From JACMLD01 sp044227095 (GTDB taxonomy: Bacteria; Bacteroidota; Bacteroidia; Chitinophagales; Chitinophagaceae), in contig JBGAFV010000001.1 in the NCBI GenBank assembly GCA_044227095.1, positions 3,038,001-3,102,000 of the forward strand: a DNA stretch of 64,000 nt, in the 5' to 3' direction. The notes below the pieces were generated by a model. That model was not told the DNA's origin. It saw only the letters and a list, made by a program, of their open reading frames with translations, and did not search any database. Position 1 is the first letter of the stretch. Every line of letters starts with the position of its first letter. This document shows, piece by piece, positions 1 through 8,304 of this stretch. A program made the translations under genes and the position numbers.

Positions 1-94
1 GGCTCTGTTGCACCGAATGATGGTTGCCTTGCAGCGTTGACTTGTTAGAGTGGTGGTGTCATTGGTTTTGTCTGCAGAGCCGGTATAAATTGCA
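1..94. other. Left-edge intergenic segment with inverted repeat
   Basis: GGCTCTG at 1-7 is the exact inverse of CAGAGCC at 75-81. Read on the minus strand, the segment also carries CTAACAAG followed by a GCTGC-containing arm, vaguely like the cassette repeats at 6-11 kb. It lies downstream of the HxlR gene. The window edge cuts it, so it could be half of an attC-like site or simply a terminator remnant. Confidence 0.3.
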
Positions 95-502
95 TCAGCT
101 TTTTAATTCTTTGATTTTTGCTTTGATGTATTCCTCCTTATTCTTCTTCACTTCTTTGATTTCGGCTTTTTTGCCCTTGTCAATATCGTAATATTTTTCA
201 GCCCATATCCCAATTTCAATCATTATGGGCAGCAAGTCAATTCCTTTATGTGTGAGTTTATACAAAACTTTTGCTTTGCTGTCGGGGTGACTCAATTTTT
301 CAATCACTCCATTTTCTTCCAATGCCAACAATCGGGAGGCTAAAATATTAGTAGCAATACCTTCCGGCGATTTTAAAAAGTCGCCATAAGTACATTGCCT
401 GGCATTCATTAAATCCCTTATAATCAACAGCGACCACTTATCTCCCCATACATCCAGGGAGCAACTTACAGGGCAATCCGACCTCTTATTATTCTTCGAC
501 AT
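95..502 (-). CDS. HxlR-family transcriptional regulator
   Basis: This is a small winged-helix DNA-binding protein of 135 residues, the normal HxlR length. The family signature is visible: Cys10-Pro-Val near the N-terminus followed by LDVWGDKWSLLIIRDLM, then the wing region. Cys10 and Cys14 could act as a redox or electrophile sensor, as in HypR/YodB-type members (inference). It diverges from the SDR oxidoreductase at 616, with two matching palindromes in the shared promoter, so it most likely represses itself and the 616-3317 operon. The basic Lys/Glu-rich C-terminal tail is ordinary for the group. Confidence 0.93.
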   Translation of the reverse strand: MSKNNKRSDCPVSCSLDVWGDKWSLLIIRDLMNARQCTYGDFLKSPEGIATNILASRLLALEENGVIEKLSHPDSKAKVLYKLTHKGIDLLPIMIEIGIWAEKYYDIDKGKKAEIKEVKKNKEEYIKAKIKELKS

Positions 503-531
503 AAAAAAAAATTAAAAATATTTTTTAAAAT

Positions 532-550
532 TACTTGCATTTTGCAAGTA
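532..550. promoter_or_regulatory. Palindromic operator 1 (probable HxlR site)
   Basis: TACTTGCA (532-539), TTT, TGCAAGTA (543-550) is a perfect 8-bp-arm palindrome. It overlaps the upstream box of the plus-strand promoter. A second copy with the same core and the same 3-nt spacer follows at 566-580, with centres 32 bp apart (about three helical turns). Confidence 0.75.
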
Positions 551-563
551 TGTTATATATTTG
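535..563 (+). promoter_or_regulatory. Bacteroidota-type promoter for SDR operon
   Basis: TTG at 535-537, an 18-nt spacer and TATATTTG at 556-563 fit the Bacteroidota TTG / TAnnTTTG promoter. The start codon is at 616. The two palindromes overlap the upstream box and the expected transcription start, which is the geometry of repression. Confidence 0.7.
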
Positions 564-565
564 CA

Positions 566-580
566 CTTGCAATTTGCAAG
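566..580. promoter_or_regulatory. Palindromic operator 2 (probable HxlR site)
   Basis: CTTGCA (566-571), ATT, TGCAAG (575-580) repeats the core of operator 1 with the same spacer length. It sits at the expected transcription start of the promoter at 535-563. Confidence 0.72.
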
Positions 581-615
581 CAAAATTATAAATTATAAAA
601 GTAAAATCAGTAAAA

Positions 616-1419
616 ATGAAAAAAAATATTTTAGTAACAGGGGCATCATCAGGCTTTGGTTTGTTAATCGCAAACAAGCTTCACGAAAATGGTTACAACG
701 TAATTGGCACAAGCCGGAATCCTGAGCGGTATGTTGGAAAGTTGCCCTTTAAAATGGTTGCTCTCGACCTGGATTCCGAGGAGTCAATTAATACCTTTTC
801 AGAAAGGCTATTCAAAGAAATTTCTCAATTAGATATTTTGATTAATAATGCTGGCTTTTTAGTATCAGGTATTGCAGAAGAAACTCCTATAGAATTAGGC
901 AGGCAACAATTTGAAACCAACTTTTGGGGAACTATTAAGGTTACCAATGCTATTCTTCCGCATTTTAGAAAACAAAAATTTGGTAAAATAATAACTGTAG
1001 GTTCAATTGTAGGGTTGGTAGCATTCCCTAATGCGTCTTATTATTCTGCATCTAAACATGCACTTGAAGGCTATTTTAAAACACTACGTTATGAATTGAA
1101 TGAGTTTAATATCAGCGTAGCTATGATTGAGCCATCTGCTTTCAAAACAAGTATTTTGGATAATTCATCGTCACCTATCCATAAAATTAAAGACTACAAT
1201 ACATTAAGAGGCAAAATTGAAAAGTTTACCACTGATACTTTAGTGAAAAATGCCGAAGACCCGATAATAGTTGCACAAAAGGTACTTGAAGTAGTGCAAA
1301 CTGATAAGCCCAAATTCAGAAATATCGTTGGTAAAGGCACTTCTGTGTTAATTAATTTACAGCACTTTGCCTTTGGGACTTTAGAAAAAAATGTTCTTAA
1401 GCAATTAAACAAAAACTAA
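616..1419 (+). CDS. SDR-family NAD(P)-dependent oxidoreductase
   Basis: Classical short-chain dehydrogenase/reductase of 267 residues, predicted cytoplasmic. It shows the nucleotide-binding TGASSGFG (8-15), NNAG (77-80), and the catalytic set Ser130, Tyr143 and Lys147 (YSASK). The substrate cannot be told from sequence. It is the first gene of an operon with an alpha/beta hydrolase and an MDR oxidoreductase, opposite an HxlR regulator. That context suggests inducible handling of reactive carbonyls or quinones (inference). Confidence 0.92.
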   Translation: MKKNILVTGASSGFGLLIANKLHENGYNVIGTSRNPERYVGKLPFKMVALDLDSEESINTFSERLFKEISQLDILINNAGFLVSGIAEETPIELGRQQFETNFWGTIKVTNAILPHFRKQKFGKIITVGSIVGLVAFPNASYYSASKHALEGYFKTLRYELNEFNISVAMIEPSAFKTSILDNSSSPIHKIKDYNTLRGKIEKFTTDTLVKNAEDPIIVAQKVLEVVQTDKPKFRNIVGKGTSVLINLQHFAFGTLEKNVLKQLNKN

Positions 1420-1455
1420 AAATATATTTCTTCTAACAATATTAATGATACCAAA

Positions 1456-2301
1456 ATGACAAATACAAATTACAGCTACGCAACAGCCCCCACCAGGTTT
1501 GTAGAAGCTAACGGTATAAAATTCGCTTATCGCTCTTATGGCAAAGAAGGTGATATACCTGTAATTTATTTCAATCACTTAGCGGCAAACCTTGATAATT
1601 GCGATCCAAGAATTATGGATGCCATTGCAGCAAACCGTCAAATTATTTCTTTTGATTACCGTGGGGTTGGAGCTACTACAGGCGAGCAAGGAGAAAGTAT
1701 TGCTGATATGGCTAAAGATGGAATCGCTTTTATACATGCTTTGGGTTACAAACAGGTAGATATTCTTGCATTCTCAATGGGTGGATTTATTACTCAAGAA
1801 ATACTTTTAGCAGAACCGCAATTGGTTCGTAAGGCAATACTTGCAGGCACAGGTCCAAGAGGCGGTGCAGGCATACCGGATGTTGTAGCCACAACTTACA
1901 GCGATATTTTCAAATCATTACTCACATTCAGAGACGCCAAATTTTATTTATTTTTTACACAAAATAAACCAGGTAAAGATGCTGCCCGGAGTTTTCTAAA
2001 ACGATTAAAAGAAAGAAAAGAAAATCGTGATAAAAAAGTAAAATTGTATGTATTGAAAAAACAATTGAATGCAATTAAAAAATGGGGCAATGAAAACCCT
2101 ATGGATTTAAGTGTATTCAAACTTCCTGTATTTATTGCCAATGGTGATGCCGATAGAATGGTGCCTTCGCCTTTATCAAATGACATGGCAAAGCGTTTCC
2201 CGAATGCTCAGTTAAAGATTTATCCTGACTCTGGTCATGGTGGTATTTTTCAATTTCATTCAGCGTTTATACCACAAGCCATTGATTTTTTAAATAAATA
2301 A
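1456..2301 (+). CDS. Alpha/beta hydrolase
   Basis: Cytoplasmic alpha/beta-hydrolase fold protein of 281 residues with no signal peptide. The nucleophile elbow AFSMGG places the catalytic Ser at 107. The acid is probably Asp233 in NGDADRMVP, and the base is His261 in DSGHGG. It is closest in look to the haloperoxidase/esterase-like hydrolases that Bacteroidota and Proteobacteria carry beside MDR reductases. It starts 36 bp after the SDR gene and ends 11 bp before the next gene, so the three are probably co-transcribed. Substrate unknown. Confidence 0.9.
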   Translation: MTNTNYSYATAPTRFVEANGIKFAYRSYGKEGDIPVIYFNHLAANLDNCDPRIMDAIAANRQIISFDYRGVGATTGEQGESIADMAKDGIAFIHALGYKQVDILAFSMGGFITQEILLAEPQLVRKAILAGTGPRGGAGIPDVVATTYSDIFKSLLTFRDAKFYLFFTQNKPGKDAARSFLKRLKERKENRDKKVKLYVLKKQLNAIKKWGNENPMDLSVFKLPVFIANGDADRMVPSPLSNDMAKRFPNAQLKIYPDSGHGGIFQFHSAFIPQAIDFLNK

Positions 2302-2312
2302 AAACAAAGGAA

Positions 2313-3317
2313 ATGAAAGCATTCGTTGTAAAAAAATACGGCAAAAAAGAAACTTTGCATTTAACAGATGTGAGTGTACCAACAATAAAAGAAAACGAAG
2401 TCCTGGTACAAATCCATAGTGCAGGTGTAAACCTTTTAGATTCCATAATGAAATGGGGAGATTTCAAACTCTTTTTACCATATAAAAAACCATTTGTAAA
2501 TGGGCATGATATGGCTGGTGTCATTACAAAAGTTGGTGCAAAGGTTACGAAATACAAAGCAGCCGATGAAGTGTATTCAAGAGTTGGTGATTATAGAATA
2601 GGCACTTTTGCAGAACAAATTGCAGTGCAGGAAAATGATTTGGCATTAAAACCAAAAAATATTTCTATGGATGAAGCAGGTTCAATCCCTTTAGTTTCTT
2701 TAACTGCATGGCAGGCTTTGGTAGAAATAGCAAAAATTAAAAAGGGACAAAAAGTTTTTATTCAGGCTGGGTCAGGTGGTGTAGGTACAATTGCCATACA
2801 ATTAGCCAAACACTTAGGTGCTTATGTAGCCACTACTACAAGCGCAAAAAATATTGATTTAGTTAAAAGCTTAGGTGCTGATTTGGTGATTGACTATAAA
2901 ACACAAGAATTTGTTACCATACTAAAAGACTACGACCTGGTAATACATAGTAATCGTGACAAGAAAGTATTTGAACAGGCATTAACTGTGCTTAAAAAAG
3001 GTGGTAGTCTTATTACTTTAGTTGGCCCTCCCACACCTGAGTTTGCAGCAGAACTTGGATTACCGTGGTATTTAAAATTAATTATGAAATTAGTAAGTTA
3101 TAATGCAAAGAAAAAAGCTAAACAACTTGGAGTAAAGTTTTCATTTCTTTTTATGAGAGCAGATGGCAATCAATTAGGAGAAATAACCAGACTGATAGAA
3201 GACGGCGTTATTAAACCTGTAATTGATAAAGTATTTTCTTTTGAACAAACTAACGAAGCGTTATCGTATGTGGAGTCGGGAAGATCCAAAGGTAAAGTGG
3301 TGATTAAAGTAAAATAA
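2313..3317 (+). CDS. MDR-family NADP-dependent alcohol dehydrogenase / quinone reductase-like
   Basis: Zinc-independent medium-chain reductase of 334 residues. It has an N-terminal GroES-like domain and a Rossmann domain with QAGSGGVGTIAI (151-162). No structural zinc cysteine cluster is visible, so the quinone oxidoreductase branch fits best. It is the last gene of the 616-3317 operon and is followed by a terminator hairpin at 3411. With the SDR and hydrolase it makes a likely detoxification set controlled by the HxlR regulator (inference). Confidence 0.9.
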   Translation: MKAFVVKKYGKKETLHLTDVSVPTIKENEVLVQIHSAGVNLLDSIMKWGDFKLFLPYKKPFVNGHDMAGVITKVGAKVTKYKAADEVYSRVGDYRIGTFAEQIAVQENDLALKPKNISMDEAGSIPLVSLTAWQALVEIAKIKKGQKVFIQAGSGGVGTIAIQLAKHLGAYVATTTSAKNIDLVKSLGADLVIDYKTQEFVTILKDYDLVIHSNRDKKVFEQALTVLKKGGSLITLVGPPTPEFAAELGLPWYLKLIMKLVSYNAKKKAKQLGVKFSFLFMRADGNQLGEITRLIEDGVIKPVIDKVFSFEQTNEALSYVESGRSKGKVVIKVK

Positions 3318-3410
3318 TTTACTAATCCTTACTATCTTTCGTAGAGTCAGGTCGTTCATACCTTATTTCGGAATAGTATTACTTTGCAGATTTACTTATT
3401 TAAAAAAAAA

Positions 3411-3436
3411 TGAAGCCAATTACTTAACTGGCTTCA
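3411..3436 (+). terminator. Rho-independent terminator
   Basis: TGAAGCCA (3411-3418) pairs with TGGCTTCA (3429-3436), followed by CTTTTTT. It ends the plus-strand operon and may also face the minus-strand OsmC gene. Between 3440 and 3522 a minus-strand string encodes KAALALIEEAENATK then a stop, preceded by TGA; this may be the tail of a lost gene. Confidence 0.75.
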
Positions 3437-3522
3437 CTTTTTTAGTATGTTATTTTGTAGCATTTTCGGCTTCTTCAATTAAAGCCAACGCTGCTTTTCA
3501 GATGCAAAGATTATCAATACAA

Positions 3523-3939
3523 TTATGCGATAAAATGTGCTTCTGAACTTATTGGAATATTCAGCACCTTAGAAATTAAACAATTTTTCTCTGCACCTTT
3601 GGTTATGGCTTCAAATTCATCTGCGGTAATGCCATTTACAGAGCCTGTAATAGTAAGATGAACTGCCGTAATACTCAGACCTTCCATTGTTACAGTGGCT
3701 TCGGTATCCAATGTTGCAGGGCTTATTCCTTTTTCTGTAAGGATTGCACTTACTGCCATTGTAAAACAACCTGCGTGTGCTGCTGCCAGCAATTCTTCCG
3801 GGTTTGTACCTGTTTCCTCTCCTGTAAAACGGGTTTTAAAACTGTAATTGGTTTGGTTTAAAATTCCACTTTGTGTAGTTAAGTTGCCTTTACCTTCTTT
3901 TAAACTTCCTGCCCAGTGTGCTTTTGCTGTACGTTTCAT
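3523..3939 (-). CDS. OsmC-family peroxiredoxin
   Basis: Organic hydroperoxide reductase of the OsmC/Ohr fold, 138 residues, full length. The two redox cysteines are Cys58 (HAGCFTMA) and Cys120 (KNCLISK), as expected for OsmC-type enzymes. Its first 40 residues are copied at the front of the next upstream gene (28 of 40 residues identical). It is the last of three minus-strand genes, AraC, hydrolase and OsmC, that probably form a unit. A role in peroxide defence is known for the family. Confidence 0.92.
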   Translation of the reverse strand: MKRTAKAHWAGSLKEGKGNLTTQSGILNQTNYSFKTRFTGEETGTNPEELLAAAHAGCFTMAVSAILTEKGISPATLDTEATVTMEGLSITAVHLTITGSVNGITADEFEAITKGAEKNCLISKVLNIPISSEAHFIA

Positions 3940-3990
3940 TTTACTTATTTTTTTATATAAAAGAATTGATTGTTTGATGTCTATTGATTG

Positions 3991-4914
3991 TTATTTACTT
4001 TCAGTAAGTATAATTTCAGCCAACTTATCGGGCATAGAAATAAATGGGGTATGGCTGCTTGCTAATGTATATACCATAGCAACGTTACCTGCTTTTACCA
4101 TATACTGTTGTGCCGGGTAACTAATAGCATTGTCATTAACCGTATGGATGTAGGCTTTTTTAACGCTACCGAAGTTTTTTTCTGTCAAATGAACTGGCGT
4201 AGCAAGAGGTGCCAATGGTTCGGGTTTAATGTTGGCTGCAATGTATTCCTGAACTTGTTGCGGTGCATCAGCGGCAAAAATGTCTGCTACGGCATCTTTT
4301 GAAATGATAGCTGCACCATGCTCCTTATCAATAGTAAGTGATTTGCCAATGTGAGATGCCGGGTCTTGTTTTGCCAGTGCTAAAAGGCTTTCACCATCAT
4401 GCGGTAAAGCCGCAGCAAGGAATATTAATTCTTTAACCTGTGCAGGAACTTCTTCTGCCACCTGGCTAATTACCATTCCTGCAAAACTATGACCTACTAA
4501 AAATACATTTTTACGTTTACCAATAGCCGCTTTTACCTGGTCAACATAAGTTTGAAAAGTAATACCTGCAAATGAAGTGGTATCTTTTCCGTGGCCAGCA
4601 AGGTTTACATTGATAACTTCTTCGCCGTTGGCTTTTAACAATGGTACTACTGCATTCCAGGAAGATGAATCAGACCATGCTCCGTGAACAAGCACAATGG
4701 TTTTAGACTTCTTACTGATTGTTTTTTGGGCCTGGGCAGCAAAACCGAATACAGTTACTGCCATCACTAATACCACTTTCTTTATGGTGTTTAAACCTGT
4801 AAACCGGGTTTTAAAACTGTAATTGGTTGGCTTTAAATTTTCACTTTGTGCAGATGCGTTACCATTACCTTCTTTTAAATTTCCTGCCCAAAGGGCTTTT
4901 AATGTACATTTCAT
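3991..4914 (-). CDS. Alpha/beta hydrolase with OsmC-derived N-terminus and internal signal peptide
   Basis: Residues 1-40 match the N-terminus of the neighbouring OsmC at 28 of 40 positions and end in the shared stretch NYSFKTRFTG. At residue 41 the sequence switches to NTIKK, a hydrophobic run and AQA, which is a complete signal peptide now internal (41-63). The mature part is an alpha/beta hydrolase with VLVHGAW and the nucleophile elbow GHSFAG (Ser143); His is in SSHTPFISMP. The original start codon seems lost: TTA stands where ATG is expected, and Met51 is the nearest ATG. Either a cytoplasmic fusion or an internal start could be used. Family function is an esterase-like hydrolase with unknown substrate. 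Confidence 0.85.
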   Translation of the reverse strand: MKCTLKALWAGNLKEGNGNASAQSENLKPTNYSFKTRFTGLNTIKKVVLVMAVTVFGFAAQAQKTISKKSKTIVLVHGAWSDSSSWNAVVPLLKANGEEVINVNLAGHGKDTTSFAGITFQTYVDQVKAAIGKRKNVFLVGHSFAGMVISQVAEEVPAQVKELIFLAAALPHDGESLLALAKQDPASHIGKSLTIDKEHGAAIISKDAVADIFAADAPQQVQEYIAANIKPEPLAPLATPVHLTEKNFGSVKKAYIHTVNDNAISYPAQQYMVKAGNVAMVYTLASSHTPFISMPDKLAEIILTESK

Positions 4915-4999
4915 TTTTTTGATGTTTTAAATTGCTCGTCGATATTGACAATGTAAAATTGGCAATCAAAACAGAAATGTATTTTGTGGATTAGCCCAA

Positions 5000-5854
5000 T
5001 TATTTGGTTTTTTGGTTCAACCGATAATTGGTTGGCGAAACCTCATATTTATCATGAAAGCTTTTGGTGAAATTTGCCAGGTCATTAAATCCACAATCAA
5101 AGGCAATATCAGAAATACGTTCATCCGAAACTAAAAGCAGGCCGGCTGCTTTTTCAAGCCTTTTGTTTTTTATGTAATTGGCAGGACTGTCGTTGTAAAT
5201 TTTTGTAAACTCTCTTTTAAATGACGATAGACTAAAATTGCAATAATCAGCAAGCGTTTCAACAGAAACAGGCGAAAAAATATTGGCTTCAATAATTTGC
5301 TTAAAAGAATAAACAGCTGGCGAAAACAATTGCGATAATATTAATTGAATGGCTCCGGCATTTTGGGTTTGTGATAGCAACAGAATGATTTCTTTTAATT
5401 TTAAAATTAAAATATCATCGTTTACCAAAGCAGGATTTTCAAAATAGAATAAAAGGCCTTCAATATATTTATTAATTAAAAAGTCGTTGCTTATGTGTTC
5501 GCTTGTTTTCCTGGTAATAATGTTGTTAGGGTTTTGCAATAAAGCGGGCATTTCCCTGTCATATATTTTCTTCAGGGTATCAGGGTGAAAATGTATAAGC
5601 ACCACTTCATTTCTTTTTCCTGTGCCAATATTAATCATTGTGTTTCCAATGTTCCGGCAATTGAGTAAGATGGATTCATTAGTGGCAATAGTTGTAACTT
5701 TTTCATCAATGGTATATTGCAAATCACTTTGCAGCATATAATGAAAACAGGCATTGTCGGCTATTGGCATTTTATGCTTAAATGGAGCTTCAATGGCCAT
5801 AAATTCTAGTAAAGTCTTTCCAAACAAGTCGTATTTCTTATAGTTATTATTCAT
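5000..5854 (-). CDS. AraC-family transcriptional regulator
   Basis: Protein of 284 residues with an N-terminal cupin-like sensor region and a C-terminal AraC double helix-turn-helix from about residue 185. The latter shows FKREFTKIYNDSPANYIKNKRLEKA and the second-helix region DIAFDCGFNDLANFTKSFHDKYEVSPTNYR. It lies 85 bp upstream of the fused hydrolase and OsmC genes on the same strand and probably controls them (inference). A terminator at 5957-5976 separates it from the cassette array upstream. Confidence 0.9.
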   Translation of the reverse strand: MNNNYKKYDLFGKTLLEFMAIEAPFKHKMPIADNACFHYMLQSDLQYTIDEKVTTIATNESILLNCRNIGNTMINIGTGKRNEVVLIHFHPDTLKKIYDREMPALLQNPNNIITRKTSEHISNDFLINKYIEGLLFYFENPALVNDDILILKLKEIILLLSQTQNAGAIQLILSQLFSPAVYSFKQIIEANIFSPVSVETLADYCNFSLSSFKREFTKIYNDSPANYIKNKRLEKAAGLLLVSDERISDIAFDCGFNDLANFTKSFHDKYEVSPTNYRLNQKTK

Positions 5855-5956
5855 TACTTAGTGGTGTCAATATTGATTCGTTACATTGGCCTGGAATACA
5901 AACGGGATAAATTTGCTATCAATCGGCTAATGTACCAAGTTTTTTAAAAGCGAAAA

Positions 5957-5976
5957 GCTGAAGTTTGTACTTCAGC
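5957..5976 (-). terminator. Rho-independent terminator
   Basis: Read on the minus strand, GCTGAAGT, a 4-nt loop and ACTTCAGC form a perfect stem, followed by TTTTCGCTTTT. It ends transcription of the cassette array before the AraC gene. Confidence 0.75.
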
Positions 5977-6007
5977 CTTGTGTTTGGTAATACATCGTTA
6001 GCATTGT

Positions 6008-6062
6008 CAATTGTTGATTGCTCCTACGTCGAGCCAGTCTGGCAGCAAATCGTTTGTTGGTG
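6008..6062 (-). repeat. attC-like repeat, copy 1 (left arm only)
   Basis: This carries the conserved arm found in the full copies (plus strand ACGTCGAGCCAG, CTGGCAGCAAA) directly downstream of the gene at 6077. On the minus strand it begins CACCAAC, matching the YAAC left end of the other copies. The second half of the repeat is missing; unrelated sequence with a terminator follows. It marks the downstream edge of the array. Confidence 0.65.
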
Positions 6063-6076
6063 ACTGGGCTTGTGGT

Positions 6077-6688
6077 TTAGCGTCTCATTGATATATTTTC
6101 ATGCACCCATTTAGCTTCTTCGTCGGGTGTTACTTTGTCCAATGTGCTAGTTACTCTGCTAAATGTCGCTTGTGGAAAGTCATAGGGTTTGCTGTCGTCA
6201 AAATATGGTCCAACAATACCTAAAATCCAACCGTCTTTTGCTGCCCAGTGTGGTTCGTTTACTCTGTATTTAAAAACTTCATAGTGTACAAAGTTATTCT
6301 GTCCGTCAAAGTCTAAAGTCACTCTTTTAATATGTTCAATTTCGTCAGGACAAGCATCAAGTTCAGTCGGGAACTCCAACCAATTTGCAAGATTGCTTTC
6401 TGCACTTTTTATAAGAGTATTGTATTCTTTTGGAAAAAGATTTGCTTTGTTGTGATGGGTTAAAAGTTGAAATGCTGTTTGTCTTGTCAATATGTTTTTG
6501 GCAAATGGCAATATATCATTTTCCGTCAGTTCTTGTCCGCTTTCAAGTTTGACGTAGAGTTCTTTAACCCTGTCAAAGCGTTCTGCATTGAGTTTCTTGT
6601 TTTGCCGCTTAACAGTCACAAGTCTATAAACAACAAACAGTACGATGGCTAATATTATCAGTCCAATTATTATAAAAATTGTTTTCAT
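6077..6688 (-). CDS. Hypothetical membrane-anchored protein (cassette gene A)
   Basis: Unrecognised protein of 203 residues. The ATG at 6688 is chosen because it gives a clean N-terminal membrane anchor (MKTIFIIIG, hydrophobic to about residue 22) followed by a basic stop-transfer KRQNKK. An upstream in-frame ATG at 6742 would add 18 residues lying inside the repeat hairpin. The rest is soluble and acidic, with ILGIVGPYFDDSKPYDFPQA near the C-terminus. It is flanked by repeats at 6008 and 6743 and is probably one cassette of the array. Confidence 0.75.
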   Translation of the reverse strand: MKTIFIIIGLIILAIVLFVVYRLVTVKRQNKKLNAERFDRVKELYVKLESGQELTENDILPFAKNILTRQTAFQLLTHHNKANLFPKEYNTLIKSAESNLANWLEFPTELDACPDEIEHIKRVTLDFDGQNNFVHYEVFKYRVNEPHWAAKDGWILGIVGPYFDDSKPYDFPQATFSRVTSTLDKVTPDEEAKWVHENISMRR

Positions 6689-6720
6689 TCTTTTATCCTG
6701 AATTTGTCTGTTTGTAAGTA

Positions 6721-6739
6721 GCGTCAATAGCCTTGACGC
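6721..6739. repeat. Short perfect hairpin at repeat edge
   Basis: GCGTCAA (6721-6727), 5-nt loop, TTGACGC (6733-6739). It lies between the attC-like repeat and the start of cassette gene A, in its 5' leader. Confidence 0.5.
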
Positions 6740-6742
6740 CAA

Positions 6743-6826
6743 TGTTAGAGTATTTGCGAAGGCAGGGAATTATTGATTATCCAGACCTGATTTTGCAAAT
6801 ACTTTTATAACATAGTTATTGGATGA
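6743..6826 (-). repeat. attC-like repeat, copy 2 (short type)
   Basis: An imperfect inverted repeat of about 80 bp. GTATTTGC (6750-6757) pairs with GCAAATAC (6795-6802), extended outward by TGTTAGA and TATAACA. The minus-strand left end is CAATAAC. It differs in sequence from the long copies but has the same place and symmetry, as expected for attC-type sites, which conserve structure more than sequence. TCCAGACCTG inside it (6780-6789) is repeated inverted at 8305-8314 on the other side of gene B. Confidence 0.55.
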
Positions 6827-6837
6827 GGTTAAAAAAA

Positions 6838-8241
6838 CTACTGAATTGGCAACTCCCATTTTTTATAGATCTTACTTAAATCAATATTGCAGGCTTTATT
6901 GATTAGGGAAGGAAATTCCTCCATTGTAAATGGGCGATTGTTCTTTTTTGACCATTGATATAAATAATGTAAAACATCTTTCATTGATTTTTTACCACCT
7001 GTTTTTTCTTTGAGGTAATTATTCATTTCAATTGCCATTAATGCGCCCCGTGAATAAACGCCACGACCCAACCTAAAATCAGCTGAATACATCGTTGATG
7101 CGGCTTGCGATAGTTGCTGCAATGAAAGCTTTTTTAATTCAGGCGAAGTATTATACACACTATTATCAAAGTTTGTTTTCATACCTGCAAGTTTTAAAGC
7201 ATCATAAGGCAGAAACCACATAAAGCCCTCATTGAACCAGATATTGTTTATGATTGGTGGAATCTCCTGCACATAGGGACGGTACGTATCGCCATAACAC
7301 CGAAGCGGAATTAATGAATGCCCCATATGGTGAAGAAAGGTGGGCATTTTTCTTTTTACTTCATCCATACTCATTGCACTTCTTCTTATACCTGTAGTGT
7401 CGCCAAAAAATGTTGAACTGTTTAAATGCTCCATGCCAAATGGCGGATAATTGCCAGGTTCAGGCGGCAGGGATTTGATTAGCATAAGAGAATAATGCTG
7501 AAAGGGGAGTTCACCAAAATAATCTTTCAAAATTTCCATGCTCATTGTTTCTTGCAAGCCGTAATCATCAAGCCATTCATTGCCAGTTTGACAATATGAA
7601 GCAACAAATAACGGGGTGACGCCTTTAAATTCTTTTACTCTGAAATTATTGCCCATAAAAATCTGGCCATCGGCTAATATATTATAGCTATCAGTTCTAA
7701 TTTCAAAACTTCCTTTTGCTAAGTGCGTGGTGGGTTGATTGGTAGAAAAGATCGGCCAGTTATCAAATGTGTTGATCGTACATTGAACACTTTGTTTTTC
7801 TGTTCCTTCAAGCCAGCCGAAAACAGAATAGTTAAGTATGCCGATAAATCCCGATCTTATTATTGAGGCATCAGATGGTGAAGAATTTCTTTCCATCTTG
7901 TTAAGATTAACTTCATACTCAATCCGGGTGATTTGCTTTCCGGAATCGGCGTAAAGCCAGCGTGGAGCATCATTTTCATTTTTAATCATGTTAATCTTTT
8001 CGCCAAGATTATTAATTGCATAAACGTCCATTATGAAATGGTCATAGAAAGTAACTCCATAAGTGCCGGGAATTGAGCGGGGTATTATAAAACTTACAGG
8101 TGCCGTTAGCGGAGATGAAAGTTGAATAGTAACTTTTAATACAGATGATGTGCTGTCTTTATAGGTTAAAGTATAGCTTAATTGGGCCGAAGCATTTAAA
8201 CATAAAAAAGAAATGGAAAAGAGAAAAATTAGATTCTTCAT
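6838..8241 (-). CDS. M61-like (glycyl aminopeptidase fold) secreted protein lacking the catalytic Glu (cassette gene B)
   Basis: Secreted protein of 467 residues; signal peptide 1-20 ending NASAQ. The N-terminal beta region (PRSIPGTYGVTFYDHF) and the later PFGMEHLNSS and WFNEGF motifs match M61 family peptidases of Bacteroidota. The zinc motif HExxH reads H304-H-M-G-H308, so both His ligands remain and the third ligand Glu338 (NEGF) is present, but the catalytic Glu is His305. It is therefore probably inactive or altered. It is flanked by array repeats. Usual M61 proteins are longer and often have a PDZ domain, which is absent here. Confidence 0.78.
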   Translation of the reverse strand: MKNLIFLFSISFLCLNASAQLSYTLTYKDSTSSVLKVTIQLSSPLTAPVSFIIPRSIPGTYGVTFYDHFIMDVYAINNLGEKINMIKNENDAPRWLYADSGKQITRIEYEVNLNKMERNSSPSDASIIRSGFIGILNYSVFGWLEGTEKQSVQCTINTFDNWPIFSTNQPTTHLAKGSFEIRTDSYNILADGQIFMGNNFRVKEFKGVTPLFVASYCQTGNEWLDDYGLQETMSMEILKDYFGELPFQHYSLMLIKSLPPEPGNYPPFGMEHLNSSTFFGDTTGIRRSAMSMDEVKRKMPTFLHHMGHSLIPLRCYGDTYRPYVQEIPPIINNIWFNEGFMWFLPYDALKLAGMKTNFDNSVYNTSPELKKLSLQQLSQAASTMYSADFRLGRGVYSRGALMAIEMNNYLKEKTGGKKSMKDVLHYLYQWSKKNNRPFTMEEFPSLINKACNIDLSKIYKKWELPIQ

Positions 8242-8304
8242 GAGTAAATTTTAAAAATAACGTCTTAGGTCTTCAAGTTTAGCACAACGAGTCGAAGCTT
8301 TGCG

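Noticed and set aside
3440..3490. Minus-strand string encoding KAALALIEEAENATK and a stop
   Set aside because: Protein-like but preceded by TGA and only 15 residues; possible gene remnant, not enough to call.
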